The translations under genes were made by a program, and so were the position numbers. The notes below the pieces were generated by a model that was given only the letters and a program-made list of their open reading frames with translations, made no database searches and had not been told where the DNA came from. Of a stretch of DNA of 64,000 nucleotides, positions 39,901 to 46,452 are shown one piece after another (position 1 is the first letter of the stretch; each line of letters starts with the position of its first letter). Source of the stretch: Catenulispora sp. EB89 (GTDB lineage: Bacteria; Actinomycetota; Actinomycetes; Streptomycetales; Catenulisporaceae); contig NZ_JBGCCU010000041.1 of NCBI RefSeq assembly GCF_041261445.1, positions 1 to 64,000 on the forward strand, written 5' to 3'.

Positions 39901-41904
39901 GAGCCAGACCAGCTGGCGACCGCGATCCGCGTCGCCCACGACGAGTTCGGTGTGCTGCACGGTGTGTTCCACGCGGCGATGGTGTTGGTCAACCAGAGCA
40001 TGCGGGAGCTGTCGCCGGAGCGGCTGCGCGAGGCGTTCGACGCCAAGGCCGACTCGACGTGGACGCTGCTACGGGCACTGCGCGGCGAGTCCCTTGACTT
40101 CGTGCTGTGCTACTCCTCCGGGGTCGCGTTCACCGGCAACCACGGGCAGGCCGGCTATGCGGCAGGTTGTGCGTTCGCCGACGCCTACGCGCTACACGCG
40201 GCACGCATCCTGCCCTTCCCGGTGCGCGTGCTCAACCTCGGCTACTGGCACGCGGGCGGGGACTCCGAGCGGGCCCGGGTGCTGCGCCGGGTCGAAGCGG
40301 CTGGCCTGCGTCCGTTGGGCGCCGAAACCGGCATGGCCGTGCTGGAACAGGTGCTCGGTTCTCGGCTGCCCCAGGTGTTCGCCTTCGACGCGGACCAGCG
40401 CATCCTGGCTGACCTCGGCATCGACCCTGACACGGCGACAACCGTGCGACCGGGCGACCCGGTCCGGTCGCCCAAGGTGCGGCTGGCCGGCACCACGTCG
40501 GCCGATGCGGCACTGCTGCGCCACCAGCGCGCGGTCGACGAGTTGGAGGGTCTGGTCCCCGGGCTGGTCGCGGCGGCGCTGCGCCGGGCGGGCGTGTCCG
40601 AGCGCACCGTCACGCCGGAGCACGCCATGTTCTTCCAGGCGCTGTCGGACATGGTGCCCGACCGACCCGTCCTCGAACGGGGTTCCGATCTCGACGCGCT
40701 GATCGCTCGCGCGCCCGGCATCGCCGGGGTCGCCACCCTCCTGCGGGAGTGCCTCGCTGCCCTGCCGGAGGTGCTGACCGGCCGGCTGCGGGCTCTCGAC
40801 GTGCTGTTCCCGAATGGTTCCTCGGACCGGGTCGCAGCGGTCTACCAGGGCGATCCGGTCACCGACCACTGCAACGCGGAAGTGGCCCGGCTGGTTGTCG
40901 AGCAGGTCACTGCGCGGTTGTCGGCCCGGCCCGCGACCACGGTGCGCATCCTCGAAGTGGGTGCGGGAACCGGTGGCACGAGCGCGACGGTGTTGGCCGC
41001 GCTGGCCGCGCACTCCGACTCGGTCGAGTACGTGTTCACCGATGTGTCCCCGGCCTTTGTGCGCAAGGCCCGGCAGCGGTTCGGCGAGGAGTATTCCTTC
41101 GCCCGCTTCGAGGTGCTCGACATCGAGGCGGACGGCGCGTCCGCGGAGTACGACGTGGTGTTGGGCACCAACGTCTTCCACGCCACCGCCGCACTCGCCG
41201 ACACGCTCACCCGGACCAAGTCGCTGTTGCGCGCCGGCGGCGTGCTGTTGTTGGTCGAGGGCACCAGGGTGGCGCGGCAGTTGGCGCTGATCTTCGGGCT
41301 GACCGCCGGTTGGTGGAGCTTCACCGACCCCGAGCAGCGCCTGCCGCGCTCGCCGCTGGCCAGTGCGGGGCAGTGGCGAGACGTGCTGGCTTCCTGCGGC
41401 TTCACCGACATCAGCATTGGTTCTCCCATCTCCGAAGCAGGTCCGGCTTTCCAGAGCGTGATCGCCGCCGTGAGCGACGGGATCGCGCCCGCCACGCGCG
41501 GCCCCCGACCCGCGCCCGAGGCCGAACGCGTCACCGTCGTGGCCGCTGCGCAGGACGGCCTGGCGCAGGTGACCGCGGTCTTCGCCCGGGTGCTCGACAT
41601 GGCGCCCGAGCACCTCGATCCCGACCTCACCTTCGAGAACTACGGCGTGGATTCGCTGGTTGCGCTGGAACTGACCCGGGCGCTGGAAGCCGAGTTCGGT
41701 TCGCAGCCCGCGACTCTGCTGTTCGAGCAGATCACCATTCGTCGCCTGGCCCGCCACCTCAGTGCCGAGCCCGCACCACCGGCCGGAGATGCCGAGCCGG
41801 CGCGACCGGCGGACGATGCCGAGCGGCTGGTCGCGAGCCTGTCCGACGACGAGGTCGAGGAACTGTTGGCCGAACTGTCGGCCAAGGGCGGGGGCCGGGG
41901 ATGA
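27991..41904 (+). CDS. Gene 3: trans-AT PKS, three KS-DH-KR modules, last with C-MT
   Basis: 4637 residues. GTG start with GGGGG three bases upstream; the spacing is short. Module A: KS (C183, HGTAT and NLGH His present), a shrunken dead AT remnant (about 523-600), DH (H711, D867), KR (Y1255), ACP (S1394). Module B: KS (C1635), DH with H2074 but Pro-to-Ala in HxxxGxxxxP and D2223 followed by Arg where Gln/His is usual, KR (Y2637), ACP (S2777). Module C: KS (C3036), DH (H3478, D3626), KR (Y4056), C-methyltransferase (LEVGAGTGG near 4322), ACP (S4555). The tail LSDDEVEELLAEL looks like a docking helix. No functional AT. The domain content predicts three consecutive double bonds, the last alpha-methylated: a triene as in oxazolomycin and inthomycin, if the module-B DH works. 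The end overlaps gene 4 by four bases (ATGA). By position it follows gene 2; by chemistry it may follow gene 6. Confidence 0.92.
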   Translation: MSSPEDMAGQMDVAIIGMACRFPGADDISAFWRLLSEGREGITRFSRTELAEAGIPARLLDDPSYVPAHGVLPDIDLFDTNYFEYTPAEAEMIDPQHRILLQTGHAALEDAGYDPARFPGLISVYAGAAINTYLQQQVLPRVDQTSTANHFAVMVGNDKDFLATRLSYKLDLKGPSYTVQTACSTSLVAIHLACQGLINGECDMALAGGVTVKLPQTKGYLYEDGAILSKDGYVRTFDAEASGTVLGNGVGVLVLKPLREAIADRDTIHAVIKGTATNNDGAGKVSFAAPGVAGQAAVIREAHTVAGVDPRSIGYIEAHGTATRLGDPAEVSALAKAFAAGTRDVGFCAIGTVKSNLGHLDAAAGVAGVIKATLMMRHRTLVPTLNFRSANPAIDFAATPFTVSTDAAPWTAEGPLRAGVSSFGIGGTNAHAVLQEAPPAPVAGASRATQVLVCSARTPTALRTVATNLADHLVDDDRPAADIAYTLAVGRRRHEYRIAVTGSDNAALARALRAAQVPEHPAAGVVSFVFTEELADAEDLARQWRVEPAFAEHYDAALAHGPVFAVQYAMARCWLDWGIRPAAGHGDGIGARIAARLADETPASGGFPMRGTDEAVRGLALSAADGLWAGVARAWAAGADVDWAAWFAAELRGRVPLPTYPFEGRRCWLDGPIAPVAVGGPHPMLDENVSDLDGAAYRSSRSGDEFYLADHRVGGEPVMPAVGYLELARAAGVLALGAPVRLTDVSFEQPLSYAAGPRTALVSLWRERDTVGFEVTDDGNVHASGRLRDDPIEPAAPIDPAALADRCTDLLAAVTGYAALRGYGLDYGPRMRALTEVVLGADVALATLTPPEGSALDGALLNPALLDGALHALVLTLAQSYQDVDGFLPMALGELIAYEAVSGPCHAWVTVGQRGDRSATADITLIAPDGRVLARLRDLVVRVLRGSRRSALLTRSWADAPLTGAATPIHGAGVVIAENAERRERLADIIAARGVTDLANAAVVVVDEPEPEQALEVVRHLLSSRPTTPVRVLLTHRHDATGPRPEYAALGAFARTMRAENPLLAVQAVGLGVDVDELTALSGELAGPGTDPEVMYVSSGRRVPVLVAAPDAPGVPIRDGGVYLITGGAGGLGRLVADWLLSQADAQVVLIGRGVEPPHGLDPRMIYRSADVTDPERLAAIRAEFGPFNGIVHAAGVLRDGFALNKSAVDFTDVLAPKVTGIRELDAVTAEDPLDFFVAFSSIAAHIGNAGQTDYAYANAYLESYAERSGRVSAIAWPLWAEGGMRQSAEAAAENSARTGFGVLPTADGLALLPHALGASGALVAAYGDLDKITAGITTPVAAPPRGGGTGDGDGDGDRAAALLLLRTLVAAQTGLDPDELSQDQPFDRYGIDSLVITQLNRELDKHVPGLSKTLFFEYSTLGELADFFAEHHAHALHGERAQAPIEHAVRPSRSRPLPSSTPEDTAIAVIGVAGRYPMADDLDEFWANLAAGRDCVTEIPADRWDADRWYDPDPAALGRAHTRWGGFLRDVDRFDPVFFGISPRQAEIMDPQERLFLQCAWHTLEDSGYRRAELSGRAVGVYVGVMYGEYQFHGAVDALRGGRELTGSSFATIANRVSHVFGLTGPSMALDTMCSSSLTAIHLACESLRGGESELAIAGGVNVSVHPYKYAFLSQGRYLSSDGRCRAFGAGGDGYVPGEGVGAVLLKPYRQALVDGDRIHGVILASALNHGGRTNGYTVPSPHAQQKVIGTALNRAGLHPSDIDYIEAHGTGTNLGDPIELTGLTNAYSDAQVGPGAWPIGSVKSNIGHLESAAGVAGLTKVLLQFEHQTLVPSLHSSELNPNIDFARSPFRVQRELAPWPDRDRPRRAGLSSFGAGGANAHLVVEESPRRDLSAATPAGAQQADDPLLYLLSARDEQRLREYAGQAAEFLDTERIPLADLCFTTQVGREAMASRFAVLATDGAQIVAALRRFAEGGPATEIAGTGPLAESARNWLAGQDVDWLAWHESHPGPTPRRVRAPRYPFASERYWLPLEPDLGTSALHPLVDANESTVAETRFRKTLRAGDPLVRDHIVAGRPVLAGAVTVEFVRAAADLAEPTVRHAVRDLVWGQAAELSSSALDLYVSFLPDLSFEVYSAPSGARLTHARGRAVALPSEVAQAQDVDQVRERLTPVRDRAGAYADYHAAGLDYGPAYQVIEEIRAGSDEALVRLGAASPAALLDGALRACHWIGGSITPDEVAVPFSLGALNAFGELDAVRSAHSRLTAEQAGVRHFDLTLYDEHGHVLAQIRDFVGRSMSSAPAGEIRCYAPQWEVTGEPVPGRSTDTLALLGPELETAAARLWRRVIPLPTGSVAGDLDVAIVLEPSGADPATELDRVCARVLDLLGAVTSGALSGKVRCVLVYEGRDRPEHGALTGFARSTGAVAPRFELSTLAVEPGLSAEELADAVAAELRSGAGTAGLEVSRTATGERAVRVLRPVTGGEGPVLRDEGVYVITGGNGAIGRVLAEHLARRYRATLVLIGRGEPDLAWHRSLAELGAQVHAVRADVTRADELDAALADARSRFGALHGVFHLAGVADEERLATEDRARFARVLAAKTHGLVNLDRLTREDELDLFVVFSSISSVIGDFGSASYATANRFADLYLCDRVGPGVGISLDWPLWAVGGVDDLVSDAELAHYVRRTGMRPLSGEAGVAVFEHALAVGAPWQVPTWGDPATVSAALAPVTPRSPEARIADGARGKVVEHLRGVLAGVLKLPVGRLDSRVVLQDYGMESVLIMDASALLAKDFPGLSGSVFFEHRTVEELTDHILVEHPDAVAALFPAPIQSPARGESSAPVERPAPVVEVASAPRAAVSDEPIAIIGISGRYPQAADLDEFWRNLVAGRDCVTEVPADRWDATALYDEAPAAPGHSHGRWGGFMSDVDCFDSLFFQIAPKQARSMDPQERLFLETAWSALEDAGYPPGRIPPPAFGREGHDVGVFVGVMWDDYAVLGATESARGNHQVVLANRSSIANQVSYFGDFRGPSVVIDTACSASLVAVHQACESIRRGECAYAIAGGVNVAVHPDRYVHLSSKSMLATDGRCRAFGAGGTGYVPGEGVGAVLLKRLSDAVRDGDTVHAVIRASVVNHGGRTSGYTVPNPKAQQALVEQALATSGIDARSIGYVEAHGTGTALGDPIEHTGLAKAFANYTGDVGFCALGSVKSGIGHLEGAAGIAGLTKVVLQLRYATLAPTLHADQLNPAIDFEHSPFTVQREAAPWPAPRDSPRRASVSSFGAGGTNAFVIVEEYVPDAPADPDSPELIVLSARDEQRLRRYASDLAQAVTGPLRLTDIAYTLRIGRPELAQRLAFVAADRVDAAAKLAAIGRGEVGQWLHQGRVEQHPSLSGLFAEGVGGAEFLAAQIEAGADDLLGRMWVAGITVDWDLADRLRPRPRRRVPLPTYPFERVRHWLDIAPTAVVRQPEHTLSANAPVLRDHIVDGRAILPGVGHLDLVAREHGDLVGRALADVRWALPLAVSQGQVSVSVVIEEDRYEVRGAQGTPYSYGRITDAPAAPEAIDIAALRSRLDTGPDHDAFYESLRHQGLPYGPFFRRVQQVWLGPDEVMSRLGHAPDDDTYALHPGFLDAAIHTVAALLARRDGRLRLPFAADRVEFFGPVPSAGWSWVRETGSDRYDVLVLDDAGAVRVRFLGLTYRMTKPRTVPGYRPVWRARAADTLAEPARQVLLVGPDSELADAIAAEHGDVRRLRPGFTDIELDRELTGPDLVYFLASATEPEPDDRVGLHAITDRGVVSLFRVLRALDGRGLLDERLRVKVVTTDVHPLGADDPSAPWAAGLAGLAMVAGKECPGLRIALVDVRSTEAGQAAGMVVAEPCTTRPVPVSLRAGVRRVRELEPVELSPAPPALRDGGVYLVIGGLGTVGRDTCLHLARAYRAKLVVVGRSPLDERRQRIIDELTTAGAQVRYLALDAREPDQLATAIRVAHDEFGVLHGVFHAAMVLVNQSMRELSPERLREAFDAKADSTWTLLRALRGESLDFVLCYSSGVAFTGNHGQAGYAAGCAFADAYALHAARILPFPVRVLNLGYWHAGGDSERARVLRRVEAAGLRPLGAETGMAVLEQVLGSRLPQVFAFDADQRILADLGIDPDTATTVRPGDPVRSPKVRLAGTTSADAALLRHQRAVDELEGLVPGLVAAALRRAGVSERTVTPEHAMFFQALSDMVPDRPVLERGSDLDALIARAPGIAGVATLLRECLAALPEVLTGRLRALDVLFPNGSSDRVAAVYQGDPVTDHCNAEVARLVVEQVTARLSARPATTVRILEVGAGTGGTSATVLAALAAHSDSVEYVFTDVSPAFVRKARQRFGEEYSFARFEVLDIEADGASAEYDVVLGTNVFHATAALADTLTRTKSLLRAGGVLLLVEGTRVARQLALIFGLTAGWWSFTDPEQRLPRSPLASAGQWRDVLASCGFTDISIGSPISEAGPAFQSVIAAVSDGIAPATRGPRPAPEAERVTVVAAAQDGLAQVTAVFARVLDMAPEHLDPDLTFENYGVDSLVALELTRALEAEFGSQPATLLFEQITIRRLARHLSAEPAPPAGDAEPARPADDAERLVASLSDDEVEELLAELSAKGGGRG

Positions 41905-44900
41905 CCGAGTCGTTCAGCGCCGTGGTGATCGGTGAGGAGCCGCTGCTGGTCGAGTGCACGCGGGTGCTCCTTGCGCGAGGACACCGGGTTCTGGCGGTGG
42001 TCTCGCCCGAACCGGACCTGTTGGCCTGGGCCGAAGGCGCCGGGCTGCCGGCGGTGCCGTTGGCGGGCGATCTCGCCCGACGGTTGGCGCCGCTGCGGTT
42101 CGACTACCTGTTCAGCATCGCCAACCTGCGAATGCTCTCGGCCGAGGTGCTCGCCCTGCCGACCCGGCTGCCGGTGAACTTCCACGACGGACCGCTGCCC
42201 CGGCACGCGGGCCTGTTCGCGACCAGTTGGGCCATCCTGGACGGCGACGAGCAGTACGGCGTCACCTGGCACGTGATCGAGACCGAGGCCGACACCGGCG
42301 ACATCCTCAAGCAGCGCTCGGTCGCGGTCGATCCCGCGGGTACGGCGCACGATCTGAACCTGGCCTGTTTCGACGCGGCCTTGGACAGTTTCAGTGAACT
42401 GGTCGACGAACTCGCCGCGGGCACGGCGACCCGCACCCCGCAGGATCTCACCCTGCGCACTTATCACGGCCGCTTCGACGGAGCACCACGCGGCGGTCTT
42501 GTGGACTGGCGCAGGCCGGCGGCCGAACTCGACGCGCTGGTCCGAGCGACGACGTTGGGCCACGGCGGCAACGCGTTCGGCACCGCGCTGCTCGCGACGG
42601 GTCCGGAATTGCTGGCGGTGCGCGGGGTCGAGCTGACCGGCCAGCCCTCCGTCGCCGCGCCCGGCACCGTCGTGGCGGCCGGCCGCGACGTGCTCACCGT
42701 GGCCACCGTCGACAACGACATCCGGTTCACGGACCTGGCCACCCTCACCGGCGAGCGCGTCGATCCGCTCGCCCTGGCCGACGCCCGGTTCCGGCAGTTT
42801 TCAGACGCCGAGGCCGCCGAGCTGACGGAGGCCGGTCGAGCGGGCTTGCGGCAGGAACGATACTGGCGGCGAGTGCTCGACGCGCTCAGTCCTCTGTCGC
42901 CGCCGAGGTTCGGCGCGCTCGCGGCGGTTGCGTGCGAACCGCGCCCGGTGGCGCTGCCCCCGGCCTTGCGGACCGGCGATGCCGTGCCGGAAATCATGGC
43001 CTTGGCCGGCGTGTTCGCGTTGCTCGCGCGGCTGGCTCGGGACGGCGAACGCGATGTCGCGCTCGCTCTGGTTCCCGGCAACGCCCTGCTGGCCGCCGAC
43101 CTGCCGTTGCGTGGACCCGAAGACGCGCTCGACCGGACGCTGGCCGAACTGGCCGAACTGGTCGGGGCCGAGGTTGCGGCGATCAGGAACCGCTCGCCGT
43201 ACCGGCGGGATCTGCCGCTGCGCGAACCCTGCGTGACCGGGGTCGCCCGGGCCGGGCTGCCGGTCGCGATCGTCCTTCCCGGCGGATCGACCGGGACCCA
43301 CGCGCTGACCATCGGCATCGACACCGATGGCGCGGTCGGTTTCCACGACTGCACCGAGCAACAGGCGCTGTGGCTGGCCGATCGGCTCGCGCTGTTCTAC
43401 GAGCAGGCCGTGGCCGGACCCGATCGGCCGGTCGGTGCACTGGGCCTGCTGCACCCGGCCGAGCAGGAGCTGTTGCGGCAGTGGAACGACACGGCCGAGG
43501 ACTATCCGCGCGCGAGCACGGTGAGCCGGCTGGTCACCGACCTGGCCTGCGCGGCCCCGGACACGATCGCGGTGCGGTCCGGGGAGCGCACGCTCAGCTA
43601 TGCCGAGCTCGACCAGGCCGCCGACCGGCTGGCCGGTCGCCTCGTCGAGCTCGGTGCGGGCCCCGGCACGTTCGTCGGCGTCTACCTGGCCCGCTCGCCC
43701 GAGCTGCTGGTCAGCCTGCTTGCGGTGGTCAAGAGCGGGGCGGCGTACCTGCCGATCGATCCGATCTACCCGGTGGGCCGCATCCGGCACATGCTCACCG
43801 ACTCCGGCACCCGGCTGGTCCTCACCGACGCGAGCCTGCGCGACGCGCTGTCCGACGTGGACGTCACCCCGGTCGCGGTGAGCGCGACCGAGTCGGCCGC
43901 GCCGCCGGTCGACCGGTCGGACCCGGATGGCGACGCCTACCTGATCTACACCTCCGGGTCGACCGGACTTCCCAAGGGGGTTCGCGTCGGCCACCGTGCG
44001 CTGGTCAACTTCTTGTGCGCCATGGCCCGGCATCCGGGGTTCGACTCCGCGGACTCGCTGTTGGCACTCACCACGGTGTGCTTCGACATCGCGGGCCTTG
44101 AGCTGTACCTGCCGGTCATCCGGGGCGGCACCGTCGAGATCCTGCCGGAGGACGTCGCCGCCGATGGTTTCGCGCTGCGCCAACGCGTCGAGCAGGCCCA
44201 ACCGACTGTGCTGCAGGCCACGCCGACCAGCTGGCAGATGCTGCTGGCGGCCGGTTGGACCGGTGCACCGGCGCTGCGCGCGCTGTGCGGGGGTGAGGCG
44301 CTGCCCGCCGAGCTGGCCGATCGGCTGGTCCAGCAAGTCGGCGCTCTGTACAACATGTACGGCCCGACCGAGACCACCATCTGGTCCACCGTGGACCGGG
44401 TTCGACCGGGTGAGCCGGTCACCATCGGGCGCCCGATCGCCAATACCCGGTGCCAGGTGCTCGACGAGCGCGGTCGGCCGGTGCCCCCGGGCATTCCCGG
44501 TGAGCTGTACCTCTCCGGCGACGGTGTCGCCAACGGCTACCTCGACCGGCCAGAACTGACCGCGCAGCGGTTCGTCGCTATGGCCGAGGAGCCGGTCGCC
44601 TACCGCACTGGCGATCTGGTGCGATACCTGCCTGACGGTCGGCTGGAGTATCTGGAACGACTCGACGGCCAGATCAAGCTCAACGGGTACCGGATCGAAC
44701 TGGGCGAGGTCGAGTCGGCGCTGCGGCGCCTGCCCGGGGTGGCGGCCGCGGTGGCGCTGGTCCGCCTGGACCGGCTGATCGGCTACGTGACCGGCGACGC
44801 CGGACTGATCGCGGCCGAACTGCGGGCCGCGCTGCGCGATAGCCTGCCCGCCTACATGGTGCCCGCCGCGGTGCTGGTGCTGCCGTCGTTGCCGCAAACG

Positions 44901-45275
44901 CCCAACGGCAAGATCGACCGCAGCGCGCTGCCCGCCCCGGAACTGGCCGGGGCCACCGGCACGGCGCCGCGCACCGAACTGGAACGGCAGGTCGCCGAGA
45001 TCTGGTGCGAGGTGCTCGGGCTGGCCCGGGTCGGCACCGAGGACAACTTCTTCGACGTCGGCGGGGACTCGCTGCGCCTGACTTCGGTCACGGCCCTGCT
45101 GCGCGAGCGACTGAACCGGCCGATCACCCGGCTGAGCATGTTCCGGCATCCCACCGTCCGCGCGATGGCCGCCGACCTGGCCGAACCCGGCGCGCAGCCG
45201 GTCAGCCGGCAGCGGCGGGCGCGCGACACGACCGCGCTGGCCCAACGACGCGACCGCAAGAAGCGGCAATCCTGA
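41901..45275 (+). CDS. Gene 4: formyltransferase-A(Gly)-PCP loading protein
   Basis: 1124 residues. The ATG overlaps the stop of gene 3, so the longer open frame reaching back into gene 3 is not used. Residues 1-300 are an N10-formyl-tetrahydrofolate formyltransferase: N93-F-H95 followed by DGPLPRHAG, and D131 in EADTGDIL, the catalytic Asn/His/Asp of the Fmt and gramicidin LgrA type. Residues about 330-534 resemble only the C-terminal lobe of a condensation domain, ending in the usual QWNDTAEDYP linker, with no HHxxxDG. Then come an adenylation domain with code D-I-L-Q-L-G-M-I-W-K (glycine code with one conservative change) and a PCP (GGDSL, S1057). Role: activate glycine, formylate its amine on the carrier and start the chain with N-formylglycine, as known for oxazolomycin and conglobatin. 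The basic C-terminus (RRARDTTALAQRRDRKKRQS) is probably disordered. Confidence 0.92.
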   Translation: MTESFSAVVIGEEPLLVECTRVLLARGHRVLAVVSPEPDLLAWAEGAGLPAVPLAGDLARRLAPLRFDYLFSIANLRMLSAEVLALPTRLPVNFHDGPLPRHAGLFATSWAILDGDEQYGVTWHVIETEADTGDILKQRSVAVDPAGTAHDLNLACFDAALDSFSELVDELAAGTATRTPQDLTLRTYHGRFDGAPRGGLVDWRRPAAELDALVRATTLGHGGNAFGTALLATGPELLAVRGVELTGQPSVAAPGTVVAAGRDVLTVATVDNDIRFTDLATLTGERVDPLALADARFRQFSDAEAAELTEAGRAGLRQERYWRRVLDALSPLSPPRFGALAAVACEPRPVALPPALRTGDAVPEIMALAGVFALLARLARDGERDVALALVPGNALLAADLPLRGPEDALDRTLAELAELVGAEVAAIRNRSPYRRDLPLREPCVTGVARAGLPVAIVLPGGSTGTHALTIGIDTDGAVGFHDCTEQQALWLADRLALFYEQAVAGPDRPVGALGLLHPAEQELLRQWNDTAEDYPRASTVSRLVTDLACAAPDTIAVRSGERTLSYAELDQAADRLAGRLVELGAGPGTFVGVYLARSPELLVSLLAVVKSGAAYLPIDPIYPVGRIRHMLTDSGTRLVLTDASLRDALSDVDVTPVAVSATESAAPPVDRSDPDGDAYLIYTSGSTGLPKGVRVGHRALVNFLCAMARHPGFDSADSLLALTTVCFDIAGLELYLPVIRGGTVEILPEDVAADGFALRQRVEQAQPTVLQATPTSWQMLLAAGWTGAPALRALCGGEALPAELADRLVQQVGALYNMYGPTETTIWSTVDRVRPGEPVTIGRPIANTRCQVLDERGRPVPPGIPGELYLSGDGVANGYLDRPELTAQRFVAMAEEPVAYRTGDLVRYLPDGRLEYLERLDGQIKLNGYRIELGEVESALRRLPGVAAAVALVRLDRLIGYVTGDAGLIAAELRAALRDSLPAYMVPAAVLVLPSLPQTPNGKIDRSALPAPELAGATGTAPRTELERQVAEIWCEVLGLARVGTEDNFFDVGGDSLRLTSVTALLRERLNRPITRLSMFRHPTVRAMAADLAEPGAQPVSRQRRARDTTALAQRRDRKKRQS

Positions 45276-45294
45276 TGCGCTCCACCACTCGCAC

Positions 45295-45300
45295 GGAGGT
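45295..45300 (+). promoter_or_regulatory. Ribosome binding site deciding gene 5 start
   Basis: GGAGGT four bases before ATG 45305. An in-frame ATG at 45275 overlaps the stop of gene 4 and would add ten residues, but it has no ribosome site. Confidence 0.65.
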
Positions 45301-45304
45301 TTCC

Positions 45305-46438
45305 ATGTCCAGCTGCACCGTCTGCGCGCTCAAGGCGGACCATCCCGGGATCGTCCTCGACGCGCACGGCGTCTGCAACCTGTGCAACCTGGACTTCGCC
45401 GAGGACTTGCTGATCAACTACCGATACACCAACGAGGTGTTCACGCAGTTCCAGCAGGCCCCGCCCGCCGACGGCGAGTTCGACTGCCTGTTCATGTACA
45501 GCGGCGGCAAGGACAGCACCTACATGCTGGACAAGTTCGTCAACGACTACGGCAAACGCGTCCTCGCCTTCACCTTCGACGTGCCGTTCGAGAGCGAACA
45601 CGCGGCCCAGAACATCGCCCTGGCACGGGAGAAGATCCCTGCGACGTTCGTGGTCGACTCCGACGACGACAACATCAAGCTCATGATGCGCGAGGTGTTC
45701 AACCGGCCCGCGACCAAGCGTCCCGGCAAGTACCTCGACGAGAAGCTGCCGTGCGTTTCCTGCCGCACCTTCTTCGTGCTCCGCGCGATCCTGATGGCCT
45801 ATCGGCAGAAGATCCCTTACATCGCGCTGTGCGCGGACCCGCAGCAGATCCTCACCATGGAATCCAATGTGGTCGAGGTGGTGCGCGGCTTCTACCAGAC
45901 CTTCGGTGAACGGCTGACCGGGACGCTGTTCGGCGGCGAGTTGGAGGAACTGCTCTTCGAGGAGGAGCAGAACCTGCCCAAGATCGTCTTCCCGTTCATC
46001 GCCATGCGGCACGAGTACGAACCGGACCGCATCGTCGAGGAACTGCGCGCAAAGGGTTTGTACCAGTCCTCCCCGCTGGAGACGCACTGCACCTTGCTTC
46101 CCCTGTTGAACTACTACTCGTTCAAGAACTGGGACTGCATGTTCTACAAGCTCAATGCGTCGAGCCACGTGCGGTCGGTCAAACGCAGCGCGCAGTACGA
46201 CCGCAACACGTTCAGCCTCAAGTTCCCACGTTCGCTCGACTTGGCCGACGTGGAGGAGCGGCTCGGCCAGGTGGTGATGGCCATCGCTGCCGACGAGGGC
46301 GAGCGCGCCGCGCACGAAACCGAACTGGTCGACCTGTTCCAGCGGATGGGCGCCACCGAGGACGCGGCCCGGTTCGTGTCCCGCAGCTTTCTCGACATGC
46401 GTTCCGTTGCCGCCGATCTCGGCGTCCGGCTGAGCTGA
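45305..46438 (+). CDS. Gene 5: PP-loop ATP pyrophosphatase, probable oxazole cyclodehydratase
   Basis: 377 residues, cytosolic. The PP-loop SGGKDST at 66-72 identifies an N-type ATP pyrophosphatase, a fold that adenylates a carbonyl or amide oxygen. Residues C4-x-x-C7 and C24-x-x-C27 form a probable zinc ribbon, and a further C150-x-x-C153 pair follows. The family includes amidotransferases and tRNA-modifying enzymes. In conglobatin biosynthesis a member of this superfamily is assigned to closing the oxazole from the N-formylglycyl chain. Here the gene lies directly between the formyl-Gly loader and a stand-alone KS-ACP, which supports the same role: activating the formamide oxygen and cyclising it on the neighbouring ketone. 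Gaps of 29 and 14 bases to its neighbours indicate co-transcription. An amidotransferase function is the main alternative. Confidence 0.82.
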   Translation: MSSCTVCALKADHPGIVLDAHGVCNLCNLDFAEDLLINYRYTNEVFTQFQQAPPADGEFDCLFMYSGGKDSTYMLDKFVNDYGKRVLAFTFDVPFESEHAAQNIALAREKIPATFVVDSDDDNIKLMMREVFNRPATKRPGKYLDEKLPCVSCRTFFVLRAILMAYRQKIPYIALCADPQQILTMESNVVEVVRGFYQTFGERLTGTLFGGELEELLFEEEQNLPKIVFPFIAMRHEYEPDRIVEELRAKGLYQSSPLETHCTLLPLLNYYSFKNWDCMFYKLNASSHVRSVKRSAQYDRNTFSLKFPRSLDLADVEERLGQVVMAIAADEGERAAHETELVDLFQRMGATEDAARFVSRSFLDMRSVAADLGVRLS

Positions 46439-46452
46439 TCAGGGGGACCACC

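Noticed and set aside
40749-41900. Upstream extension of gene 4 into gene 3
   Set aside because: This stretch is out of frame with gene 3 and encodes Arg-rich nonsense; the formyltransferase begins exactly at ATG 41901 overlapping the gene 3 stop.
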